From positions 1 to 36,893 of the IMG/VR virus record IMGVR_UViG_3300042879_002600: a stretch of DNA of 36,893 bases. The stretch is one strand, 5' to 3'. Each line of letters opens with the position of its first letter. Position 1 is the first letter of the stretch. The translations under genes were made by a program, and so were the position numbers. Positions 31,420 through 36,893 of the stretch are shown here, piece after piece. The DNA is from a virus. The notes beneath the pieces were generated by a model. The model did no database searches. It saw only the letters and a list, made by a program, of their open reading frames with translations, and had not been told where the DNA came from.

Positions 31420-32115
31420 CTACTCCGCGAACATGGTTGGGGTGTAACCGCGCGCGAGACGCTTGCGTGCGATCTCGTAATGCTCAGGCTTCTCCTCGGC
31501 GCCGATGGCGCGGCGCCCTTCCATCACCGCCGCCAACAGCGTCGTGCCGCTGCCCACGAACGGGTCGCAGACGAGATCACCTGGGCGGCTGTAGTCGCGC
31601 ACAATGGCGCGCATCAGGTCGATGGGCTTGGCCCCTGCAAGCCCCGCGTCTTTGACGGTCGGCGCCTCGTACGCGCCCGGCAGGCAGCCCCACGTCGCCA
31701 TTGCGCGCGTGCGTGGGCGGCTGACCATCGCGTAGACGGCCCAAGAACCGGGGCCGTCGCCCATAAGACGAGCGCGTTTTTGAATGATTGGCAGCGGAGC
31801 AAAAGCCATTCTTTTAGCGCGTTCGTACGCTTGTTCCCACGCCGGGATCAGATCGTGCGACGTCATGGCAACCATCCAACCCGAGCATCGCGGCGCCCAT
31901 GCCTCGACGAACGCGGCGACCTCGCTGGGCATCATGGCGTCATAAGAAATCGACGTGCGCATCTCGTGGCCGACTGCATCTGAAAACAGCTCTGCGCCTC
32001 GATCATGCCCTATGTGAGTTTTGGCCCCGTACGGTGGATCGCAGATCACGGCGTCGATGGCGTCGACGTGGGCGAGGGCATCTTGCCAACGCCCGAGGTG
32101 TAGTTGTGCTGTCAT
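31420..32115 (-). CDS. DNA adenine/cytosine N-methyltransferase
   Basis: This 231-residue protein starts at ATG 32115 with AGGAGG and GGGAG upstream. The catalytic motif IV is DPPYG (26-30) and the AdoMet-binding motif I is DPFVGSGTT (184-192), near the C-terminus, which makes it a beta-class amino-methyltransferase of the N6-adenine or N4-cytosine type. It is short, with a modest middle region (about 90-180) that would carry target recognition. Orphan phage methyltransferases of this kind commonly protect phage DNA from host restriction. No cognate endonuclease gene is visible nearby; the target site is not predictable from the sequence. Confidence 0.85.
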   Translation of the reverse strand: MTAQLHLGRWQDALAHVDAIDAVICDPPYGAKTHIGHDRGAELFSDAVGHEMRTSISYDAMMPSEVAAFVEAWAPRCSGWMVAMTSHDLIPAWEQAYERAKRMAFAPLPIIQKRARLMGDGPGSWAVYAMVSRPRTRAMATWGCLPGAYEAPTVKDAGLAGAKPIDLMRAIVRDYSRPGDLVCDPFVGSGTTLLAAVMEGRRAIGAEEKPEHYEIARKRLARGYTPTMFAE

Positions 32116-32136
32116 GCTCCCTTGCCTCCTGCGGCG

Positions 32137-32277
32137 TTAGGTGCCGCCCATCTCACGGTAAATCTTCTGCACAAGCGCCCAATCGCGGTCGGTGAAAGAG
32201 CTTTCCGGCTTGCCCTTGCTTTCGGCCACCGCCTTCTTCGCGCGCTTCCATTTTGCCTCGTCAACTTTTCCCGGCAT
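32137..32277 (-). CDS. small conserved-looking basic protein (46 aa)
   Basis: The start is ATG 32277 (MPGKVDEAKWKRAKKAVAES) with GAGGAAGGAAGCC upstream; the longer frame to 32322 lies within the preceding gene. The remainder (FTDRDWALVQKIYREMGG) matches a pattern I have seen in many small phage proteins, a basic helix and a WALVxxIYxxM motif. Function is unknown; such proteins are sometimes virion components. It overlaps the preceding gene by 17 bases. Confidence 0.6.
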   Translation of the reverse strand: MPGKVDEAKWKRAKKAVAESKGKPESSFTDRDWALVQKIYREMGGT

Positions 32278-32605
32278 GGCTTCCTTCCTCGACGTGGTCG
32301 CGCAGGCGCCGCAGCAACGCATCGCGCTGATACCAGTCGAAAATCGCGCCTGACTCTATCGCCGTGATGGCCGCGCGGACAGACTCTTTCAGCGCCGCAA
32401 CGTCGCCAGCGTCACCCGGCACGACGTCGAAGGTTTGCAGCGCGACCCGCACGGCGAGCAGCGCGGTTTGCGAATCTTCGAGGCGGCGCCGCAAGGCATC
32501 TACCTGCCAGCCCACCGCATCCTCGCGGGCCAGCGCCGCGTCACGTTCGGCGCGCAGGCGTTCGACCTCGTCGGTCAAGACAAGACCCTCGACGTCATGG
32601 AGCAT
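32261..32605 (-). CDS. coiled-coil protein, unknown
   Basis: ATG 32605 (MLHDVEGLVLTDEVERLRAE) has AAGGA eight bases upstream and overlaps the end of the nuclease gene. The 114 residues are nearly all helical with heptads (AERDAALAREDAVGWQVDAL, RRRLEDSQTALLAVRVAL) and a C-terminal segment AIFDWYQRDALLRRLRD. No family recognised; may be a structural or protein-interaction factor of the accessory arm. Confidence 0.5.
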   Translation of the reverse strand: MLHDVEGLVLTDEVERLRAERDAALAREDAVGWQVDALRRRLEDSQTALLAVRVALQTFDVVPGDAGDVAALKESVRAAITAIESGAIFDWYQRDALLRRLRDHVEEGSHAGKS

Positions 32606-33338
32606 CGTCGGCGTCCTTGGCGCCCGGCAAGCGCGCCTCTTTCTTCGCCCAATAGACCGCAAGCGCGCCGTGGAACACGCGCCAACCCGCATCGAGCTTC
32701 TCGGGTGACAGCGCAATCTCGGCCACCGTGTCGCCCTCGATAGGCGCATGAAACACGACACCGCCGCCGGTGATCACGTTGTCGCCATTGACGTGGTGCC
32801 AGTCCCACAAGTGACGATACGCGGCGAGCTGCGGCACGACCTCGTCGAAGGCGCCCTTGCCCGTCTTGAGATCGGCGACGTAGACAAGACCATCGCGCTC
32901 GACGATCAGGTCAAGCATCCCGCCCCAGCCTTCGCCGTGGTCAAAGATCGTCGACGCCCATTCGCTTGCGATCACGCGGTAGCCGCGCGCCTCGATGTGG
33001 CGGATCACGCGCTGCGCGCATGCGCGGGCCGCGTCGCTCGCGTCCTCGGGCCAAGGTTCGCCGGCGTAGTGCGCTTCGAGGCAGGCGTGCGCCTGCGTCC
33101 CTGCGTCGGCTGCGTCCTGCCTGCGTTGGAATGGCGCCTTGCGCCCGATCTCGATCGCCTGCGCTGCTGGCTGCCCGCCGTCGACAATCGCGGCGGCGGT
33201 GGCCTCGGCGGCCTGTCGTGCGGCCCATGGCACAAGCGCGGGCTTCGCCAGCTCGCCGAGCACGGTGGTCACGCCTGGCAGGCGCTTGTTTTCTGCGTCA
33301 CGGTACTGTCGGCGCGGCTTCTTTGTCGTCGTCGTCAT
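32595..33338 (-). CDS. PD-(D/E)XK nuclease (RecB/Cas4-like exonuclease)
   Basis: This 247-residue protein starts at ATG 33338 with GGAGCAAGCC upstream, overlapping the previous stop (ATGA). Motifs of the RecB-type nuclease fold: GVTTVLG start, GTQAHACLEAHYAGE (His 83), SEW (about 125-127), GWGGMLDLI with Asp 143, VADLKTGKG with Asp 156 and Lys 158, and QLAAYRHLW with Gln 170. There is no clear iron-sulfur Cys set. It probably processes DNA ends for recombination, working with the Sak4-like ATPase and DUF669 protein of the same unit. Confidence 0.85.
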   Translation of the reverse strand: MTTTTKKPRRQYRDAENKRLPGVTTVLGELAKPALVPWAARQAAEATAAAIVDGGQPAAQAIEIGRKAPFQRRQDAADAGTQAHACLEAHYAGEPWPEDASDAARACAQRVIRHIEARGYRVIASEWASTIFDHGEGWGGMLDLIVERDGLVYVADLKTGKGAFDEVVPQLAAYRHLWDWHHVNGDNVITGGGVVFHAPIEGDTVAEIALSPEKLDAGWRVFHGALAVYWAKKEARLPGAKDADDAP

Positions 33339-33901
33339 GGCTTGCTCCAAAACTTCAACTCGCTGATCGCATCGTTGGCTGCGGTGTCCATGCGGCACGT
33401 CGCGCAGAACTCGTCGGGTTCGTCCTCATGCTCGTCGCAAGACGGGCCGTGGAACTCCAAGTACCGCCCGACCTTTTCGTCGATGCCCTGCGCGATCTTC
33501 GACAGCATGGCGAAGCGGCGGTCGTAGTCCTCGACGAGCCGAGTCAGGCGCTCGTTCTCGTCGAGCAGGCGCACGATCACGTCAGCCGATCGGACGGAGT
33601 ACGCCCCGCGCCAATGACCGTGCGGTTCCGACGTCACGGCGCAAGCCGTCGAGCCGTCGCACCAGCGAGAAACGTGCAAGTAGCCAGCGAGGACACCGAC
33701 GTCGCGGCGCTTCACGGTGGCGAGGACTTCGGCGTACTGCTCGTCGGTGAGGGTGAAGGTGGCGTCGTGTTTCTCGATCTTCGCTTCGACCTTCGCGCGA
33801 CGTGCTTGCAAGTCGCAGGTACAGCCGCCGCTGTAAAACAAGCTGCACCCTGCGTCGTGATTGAGGACCGCGATCTTCTCGTCGAACAACTCGTCGTTCA
33901 T
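33335..33901 (-). CDS. Cys-containing accessory protein
   Basis: This 188-residue protein starts at ATG 33901, preceded by AAAGAAGCC and coupled by ATGA. Its first 40 residues (AVLNHDAGCSLFYSGGCTCD then LQARRAKVEAKI) match those of the protein encoded at 33898-34242 (HHAACSVYDDGACTCG then LRARREQIER), a shared N-terminal Cys module that may bind a metal. The centre holds a helical part (LLDENERLTRLVEDYDRRFA), and two further Cys pairs (CDEHEDEPDEFCATC) sit near the C-terminus. Function unknown. Confidence 0.55.
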   Translation of the reverse strand: MNDELFDEKIAVLNHDAGCSLFYSGGCTCDLQARRAKVEAKIEKHDATFTLTDEQYAEVLATVKRRDVGVLAGYLHVSRWCDGSTACAVTSEPHGHWRGAYSVRSADVIVRLLDENERLTRLVEDYDRRFAMLSKIAQGIDEKVGRYLEFHGPSCDEHEDEPDEFCATCRMDTAANDAISELKFWSKP

Positions 33902-34242
33902 GGCTTCTTTCCTTTCGCGCGCTCGATCGCAGCCGCGAGCATCGCCGGGACCGCGCCCGCTTCGTGCGGACCAGCCGCAAAGAGCAGGAGCAAACGCGCG
34001 GCGTCGGCGGCTTCGACCAAGCTGTCAATCTCGGCCCGCAGGCGTGCAGCTTCCTCGCGGGCGGCGTCGCGCTCCGCGACGACCTTCTGCGCGAACACCG
34101 ACCACGTCCCCTCGCCGGGGGCCAGCGGCGAGCGTTCGATCTGCTCGCGCCGCGCCCGCAGGCCACAGGTGCAGGCACCGTCGTCGTACACGGAGCACGC
34201 GGCGTGGTGGTTCAGCGCCGTCTCGATGTTCCACTCGGTCAT
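33898..34242 (-). CDS. Cys-module/coiled-coil accessory protein, paralogue of neighbour
   Basis: The start is ATG 34242, preceded by AGGAGCAAGCC. The 114 residues begin MTEWNIETALNHHAACSVYD and contain the GACTCGLRARREQIER module shared with the next gene, then a coiled coil (VVAERDAAREEAARLRAEID) and AAGPHEAGAVPAMLAAAIER, ending AKGKKP. The long open frame upstream to 34809 is a shadow overlapping the neighbouring gene. Function unknown; probably arose by duplication with the adjacent gene. Confidence 0.55.
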   Translation of the reverse strand: MTEWNIETALNHHAACSVYDDGACTCGLRARREQIERSPLAPGEGTWSVFAQKVVAERDAAREEAARLRAEIDSLVEAADAARLLLLFAAGPHEAGAVPAMLAAAIERAKGKKP

Positions 34243-34745
34243 GGCTTGCTCCTGTGCAACGCCCGCGCGCAGTAGTCGGCGAGCGGAATGTCGCCGTCGT
34301 CGAAGCGAATGAAGTCGTCGTGCTTCGACCACTCCCGAATGTCGGCGAGGGCTTCGCGCAGGCGGGCGTTCTCCGCTTCCAGCCCTTGCACCCACCCCGG
34401 CTTGTATTCCTCGGTGATCTGCCGAACTTTGGCGCGGGCTTGGTCCCGTTCCAACGTCAGTCCGTGCATCGTTTCTCGCCAATCCGCGCTTTCGTGCGGT
34501 GCGGGAGAGCCATTGGCGCAGATGGCGAAGTAGCGGTGCGCCGCTTCTTCCGAGATCGGTTTGACCTCCTCTTCGACCCATCGACGCAGGCGGTTGAATC
34601 GCTGCTGATACCAGTCTGTGCTGCGCTCTCGCTCTTTTCGCAGGCGTTCGATCTCGTCGAGCAGCTTCGGAATGTCGTTCGCGGCCGTGGTCGTGTAGCC
34701 CCGGTCGTAGACGGCGCGGATGGCCTTGAGCTCGTCGTCGGTCAT
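34239..34745 (-). CDS. coiled-coil accessory protein, unknown
   Basis: This 168-residue protein starts at ATG 34745 with GAGAGAAACC upstream. It is strongly helical: MTDDELKAIRAVYDRGYTTT, EIERLRKERERSTDWYQQRF, RRWVEEEVKPISEEAAHRYF and QGLEAENARLREALADIREW. It ends in HRSKP followed by the ATGA junction. The CEN-like pattern of leucine heptads suggests oligomerisation. No family recognised. Confidence 0.55.
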   Translation of the reverse strand: MTDDELKAIRAVYDRGYTTTAANDIPKLLDEIERLRKERERSTDWYQQRFNRLRRWVEEEVKPISEEAAHRYFAICANGSPAPHESADWRETMHGLTLERDQARAKVRQITEEYKPGWVQGLEAENARLREALADIREWSKHDDFIRFDDGDIPLADYCARALHRSKP

Positions 34746-35032
34746 GGTTTCTCTCCTCGCGCCTTGGCGACGGCGGCCCGCAGGTCGTCGTGGTAGTGAC
34801 ACAGGGCATTCGGCTCGTGTCGGCCGCGCGAGGTGAATCCCTCGTCGCAGCGGCACGCGAGTTCCGGCAACAGCTCCTCGCACAGAGCCAGAAGCTCGGG
34901 CGCGGCGGCGATGAGGTGGGCGTCTGGGATGCTGATGAACCCGGTCACCTCAGAGCCATCGGCTCCGTCAACAGCGGCCTGACCTGACTCAAGTGCCCCA
35001 ATCTTCCACGGTCCCGGTGTGTGCTTGGTCAT
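34742..35032 (-). CDS. TKHTPGPW-family small protein, copy 2
   Basis: ATG 35032 with GGGAGAGAAGCC upstream. The 96 residues start MTKHTPGPWKIGALESGQAA, a start I know from many small phage proteins of unknown function, and then ISIPDAHLIAAAPELLALCE and a Cys/His-containing segment CRCDEGFTSRGRHEPNALCH. It is a tandem paralogue of the next upstream gene; the two share 28 bp of exact DNA at their starts (35006-35033 / 35329-35356). It ends AKARGEKP followed by the ATGA junction. Confidence 0.65.
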   Translation of the reverse strand: MTKHTPGPWKIGALESGQAAVDGADGSEVTGFISIPDAHLIAAAPELLALCEELLPELACRCDEGFTSRGRHEPNALCHYHDDLRAAVAKARGEKP

Positions 35033-35356
35033 GGCTTCTCTCCCTTCGCCTTTGCGACAACGGCGCAAGCTTCAAGCAACACTTTGCCTTCTTGTTCGTT
35101 CAGTCGCGTAAGGTCCCAGATGTTCATCGCCTCCAGCGCAGCGACGCACTTCTCGAGCGCGGCGAGCATTTCCGGCGCGGCGAGGATCAGCGCAAGATCC
35201 TCGTCGCTGATTCCTGCCACCTCATCGTCATCGTCTCGAAAACGAAAAATCTGTTTTCCGTAGGTGCATTTCTCTCCCGGCTCGTTTTTCGGCTGCTCAT
35301 GCACGCTGCTGGACTTGCCTCTAAACAACCACGGTCCCGGTGTGTGCTTGGTCATG
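35006..35356 (-). repeat. 28-bp direct repeats at two gene starts
   Basis: CCACGGTCCCGGTGTGTGCT (first 20 of 28 bases) is identical at 35006-35033 and 35329-35356. It spans the start codons and the TKHTPGPW coding sequence of the two paralogues. It marks a gene duplication or recombination target about 323 bp apart. Confidence 0.8.
35029..35355 (-). CDS. TKHTPGPW-family small protein, copy 1
   Basis: This 108-residue protein starts at ATG 35355, overlapping the RusA-like stop. It begins MTKHTPGPWLFRGKSSSVHE, has an acidic middle (FRFRDDDDEVAGISDED) and the helical LALILAAPEMLAALEKCVAA segment also seen in its paralogue (LIAAAPELLALCE). It ends AKAKGEKP with the ATGA junction. The conserved AAPE-helix suggests a common small alpha/beta fold. 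Function unknown. Confidence 0.65.
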   Translation of the reverse strand: MTKHTPGPWLFRGKSSSVHEQPKNEPGEKCTYGKQIFRFRDDDDEVAGISDEDLALILAAPEMLAALEKCVAALEAMNIWDLTRLNEQEGKVLLEACAVVAKAKGEKP

Positions 35357-35714
35357 CGTCCCTCCAGTCAAGTTTAATTTCGATCCCGTACTGCCTTGGC
35401 GCACCTTTGCGCTGCGCGTAGTGCCACGCGATTGGCCCCTTTGGCCCATCGTCGACGCCGAAAAACGCGGCGACCTCGTCGCGTATCGACTTGAACGCAC
35501 CCGCAAGGTTGTCGTCGTCAAGCGCGCGCGGCGCGATGCGCGTCAACGTGCACGTCGTTGGCACGACATCCGCCGTGAACGGATGATGTCGCAGCGCTGC
35601 ACCGACGATCGCCCGCTCGGTCTTCGCTCGCTTGGCGCGCGCCGTCCAGTGCACGCGCGCATTCAGCGCCGCTCCGAGCTTGAGCGGGATTTCAATGGTC
35701 GCCGTTGTCGTCAT
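35352..35714 (-). CDS. RusA-like Holliday junction resolvase
   Basis: The 120-residue protein is assigned to ATG 35714, overlapping the HTH gene stop by ATGA. It shows the RusA signature: an early basic TARAKRAKTERA segment, the Asp cluster LDDDN (65-69), Lys 75 (AGAFKSIRDEV) with Asp 79, and a following GVDDGPKGPIAWHY segment. RusA-type enzymes are dimeric, metal-dependent resolvases that cut four-way DNA junctions made in recombination and help to finish phage DNA before packaging. It fits with the Sak4-like ATPase, DUF669 protein and RecB-like nuclease in the same unit. Confidence 0.85.
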   Translation of the reverse strand: MTTTATIEIPLKLGAALNARVHWTARAKRAKTERAIVGAALRHHPFTADVVPTTCTLTRIAPRALDDDNLAGAFKSIRDEVAAFFGVDDGPKGPIAWHYAQRKGAPRQYGIEIKLDWRDA

Positions 35715-35953
35715 TCCCACACCCGCACGTTGATCGCCTGGACAAGATCTTCACCGAAGACGCGCGCCAAGCCTTCGAGCGCGCGGTCGTCTGGCACGCT
35801 GCGCTCTTGCTCCCACAGGCAAACGGCCTGCTTGGTGACGCCGCACACGGCGGCGACGTGGGCAAGGCTGTGATTCTTGGCAAGCCTGAGCGCTGCCAAG
35901 CGTTCGCCGTCAAGGCGGATGCGGCGCGGCCCGCGGTATCGATCGATCGTCAT
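35711..35953 (-). CDS. Xre/Cro-family HTH regulator
   Basis: ATG 35953 with GAGGACACC upstream gives 80 residues; the longer frame to 36040 is unlikely. Residues 16-68 form an Xre-type helix-turn-helix: LAALRLAKNHSLAHVAAVCG then VTKQAVCLWEQERSVPD and RALEGLARVFG. It is a single-domain Cro-like DNA-binding protein. Lying within the leftward unit, it could feed back on the divergent promoter at 1661-1754, whose repeats look like operator sites for such a dimer; this link is inference. There is no cI-like partner or integrase, so a lysogeny switch is not supported. Confidence 0.75.
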   Translation of the reverse strand: MTIDRYRGPRRIRLDGERLAALRLAKNHSLAHVAAVCGVTKQAVCLWEQERSVPDDRALEGLARVFGEDLVQAINVRVWE

Positions 35954-36052
35954 GGTGTCCTCAAAAGAAGTGCCCCGATGTCTTTTCAGCGCAAGACCGA
36001 CGGCGGGATGCTGTCGGGTTTGCCGCGCTCGGGGCCACACGCGGCGGAATCG

Positions 36053-36589
36053 TCACGCGTCGTTGTGAACCTTCGGCGTCGTGCGCCGCTGGCTCAAGAA
36101 CGCAGGCGCGGCAGCCTTAGGCGCACCCACGGTGGGTGCAGCAGCCTTCGCCGCAGGCGCGGCGCCAGCGATGGCTTCGCGGCGCTTGATCTTGTTGCGG
36201 GCTTCCCAATCGCCCTTCGCGGGCTCGACATCCACGGCCGCGATGCACTCGCGACCGACGCACGGGGCGAGGTCGCCACCGCCGACGCCGTAGGCGGCCA
36301 TCAGGCGCACGACGTCGGCACGGCCGCGGGCCATCACTTTGCCGTCCGCGTGGGCGACGACGTAGCGCGACCAGATCTTGCGGCCAGCGTGGTCGCCGTC
36401 GACGATCGTCTCTTCGATGTTCGCCAGCACCGTCGACGGGTTGTTCTTGCTCGGCTGAACCTTCGCGCTGCTGCATGCCACCTGGTAGCGGCCGGGCGGC
36501 AAGAGGTCGAAGGATGGCGCCGCAACGTCCTCGACGTTGAAACCAAGGCTCGTGCTGCTGTCGTTGTCGTCGTTGTTCCAATCGGACAT
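36053..36589 (-). CDS. DUF669 family protein (candidate single-strand DNA-binding)
   Basis: This 178-residue protein starts at ATG 36589 with GAGGATCACA upstream. It begins MSDWNNDDNDSSTSLGFNVE and has LLPPGRYQVACSSAKVQPSK, a strand pair in ANIEETIVDGDHAGRKIWSR, and an Ala/Pro-rich basic tail (AAKAAAPTVGAPKAAAPAFL). This matches the DUF669 family, small proteins found next to phage recombination genes and thought to bind single-stranded DNA. It lies downstream of the Sak4-like, DUF6948-like and Gly-rich genes. Confidence 0.7.
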   Translation of the reverse strand: MSDWNNDDNDSSTSLGFNVEDVAAPSFDLLPPGRYQVACSSAKVQPSKNNPSTVLANIEETIVDGDHAGRKIWSRYVVAHADGKVMARGRADVVRLMAAYGVGGGDLAPCVGRECIAAVDVEPAKGDWEARNKIKRREAIAGAAPAAKAAAPTVGAPKAAAPAFLSQRRTTPKVHNDA

Positions 36590-36664
36590 TGTGATCCTCG
36601 CTGCGTGAAATGCGGGCGCCTATCCCCCGCGATGGGCTGGTGGCCCGTGACGTGGGCCAGTCGT
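36590..36664 (-). other. short gap with GC hairpin upstream of DUF669 gene
   Basis: Between the stop of the Gly-rich ORF and the DUF669 gene, the minus strand contains a GGCCC/GGGCC stem inside CTGG...CCAG (about 36640-36663) and the GAGGATC ribosome site. No T-tract follows, so I do not call a terminator; it could tune translation. Confidence 0.3.
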
Positions 36665-36893
36665 TTATCCGCCGTCGCCGTAGCCGTCGCCGTCGCCGAC
36701 GCCGACGCCGTAGCCGTCGCCGTCGCCGACGCCGACGCCGTAGCCGCCGCCGCTGCCGTCGCCGTAGCCGTAGCCGTAGCCGTCGCCGTAGCCGCTGCCG
36801 CGGCCGTCGCCGCTGCCGCTGCCGCGGCCGTCGCCGCCGCCGCCGCCGTAGCCGCCGCCGTCGCCGTAGCCGACGCCGTAGCCGTTGCCGTAG
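36665..36893 (-). CDS. Gly/Tyr/Asp-rich repeat protein, C-terminal part
   Basis: On the circular molecule this is the second part of the ORF that starts at 201. From 36766 leftward the same GGC-NNC frame gives YGDGSGGGYGVGVGDGDGYG and ends GDGG-TAA at 36667-36665. Bases 36767-36893 duplicate 1-127. A perfect 30-bp unit is tandemly repeated (36686-36715 and 36716-36745). The reading frame survives the closure, with no frame loss in either repeat, which favours coding over neutral repeat DNA. Confidence 0.5.
   Translation of the reverse strand, partial: YGNGYGVGYGDGGGYGGGGGDGRGSGSGDGRGSGYGDGYGYGYGDGSGGGYGVGVGDGDGYGVGVGDGDGYGDGG
36767..36893. repeat. 127-bp terminal direct repeat (right copy)
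   Basis: Identical to 1-127 and best explained as a circular-assembly overlap; see the left copy. Confidence 0.85.

Noticed and set aside
32966-34312. 448-aa plus-strand open frame across the nuclease and accessory genes
   Set aside because: It overlaps four well-packed minus-strand genes with ribosome sites and ATGA junctions, and its composition is Arg/Ala-rich, typical of a shadow.
33898-34809. 303-aa frame upstream of the 34242 start
   Set aside because: It would overlap the full length of the neighbouring coiled-coil gene; the region is Arg/His-rich shadow sequence, and ATG 34242 has a good ribosome site.
35711-36040. Lysogeny switch based on the HTH protein
   Set aside because: No integrase, cI-like repressor with a cleavage domain or attachment site is visible, so only a Cro-like regulator is supported.

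Overview
The window is a complete or nearly complete genome of a tailed dsDNA phage with siphovirus-type tail genes, high GC, and very compact coding with many 1-4 base gene overlaps. The first 127 bases repeat exactly as the last 127 (1-127 = 36767-36893). This is the signature of a circular assembly, so the unique length is about 36,766 bp and coordinate 1 is an arbitrary cut. The cut falls inside a leftward gene for a glycine-rich protein that reads through the junction to a clean stop. I see no integrase, tRNA, CRISPR array or reverse transcriptase, so there is no evidence for lysogeny. The host cannot be named from the sequence. The high GC, exported phage proteins and cysteine-peptidase lysin candidate fit a GC-rich, probably Gram-negative host, but this is inference.

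Layout. A strikingly symmetrical divergent promoter at 1661-1726 separates two transcription units. The leftward (minus) unit runs from 1612 to 1, across the circular junction, and on from 36893 down to about 30629. In transcription order it holds: two small ORFs, a Sak4-like RecA-fold ATPase, a DUF6948-like protein, the Gly/Tyr/Asp-rich repeat protein, a DUF669 protein, an Xre/Cro repressor-like HTH protein, a RusA-like resolvase, two paralogous TPGPW proteins, several small coiled-coil or Cys-containing proteins, a RecB/Cas4-like nuclease, a DNA methyltransferase, a zinc-ribbon protein and tiny membrane or basic ORFs. This is the recombination, repair and regulation arm.

The rightward (plus) unit starts with a DEAH helicase and a primase-polymerase/helicase-like protein (1770-5917). 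An AT-rich, repeat-laden non-coding region follows (5918-6526, candidate origin and/or packaging site, with one small ORF and a terminator). Next come packaging and head genes (terminase small-like and large subunits, portal, MuF-like, virion morphogenesis, scaffold, major capsid; 6527-13636) and a strong terminator (13649-13684).

An unusual accessory block (13705-19980) contains three proteins with N-terminal signal or membrane segments, one of them a 727-residue protein with lectin-like and carbohydrate-binding-like domains. It also holds a holin-like/peptidase lysis cassette and a metallophosphoesterase. The tail genes follow (19981-30657): connector, tail terminator, major tail protein, tail assembly chaperone with a canonical -1 frameshift site, tape measure, a distal-tail-like protein with a carbohydrate-binding domain, tail hub and two fibre-like proteins.

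Most worth following up: (1) the Gly-rich repeat ORF coupled by GTGA to the DUF6948-like gene; (2) the mirror-image divergent promoter; (3) the exported-protein block between capsid and tail genes; (4) the iteron-like region before the terminase; (5) the GGAGNAAGCCATGA-type junction that links a chain of accessory genes.
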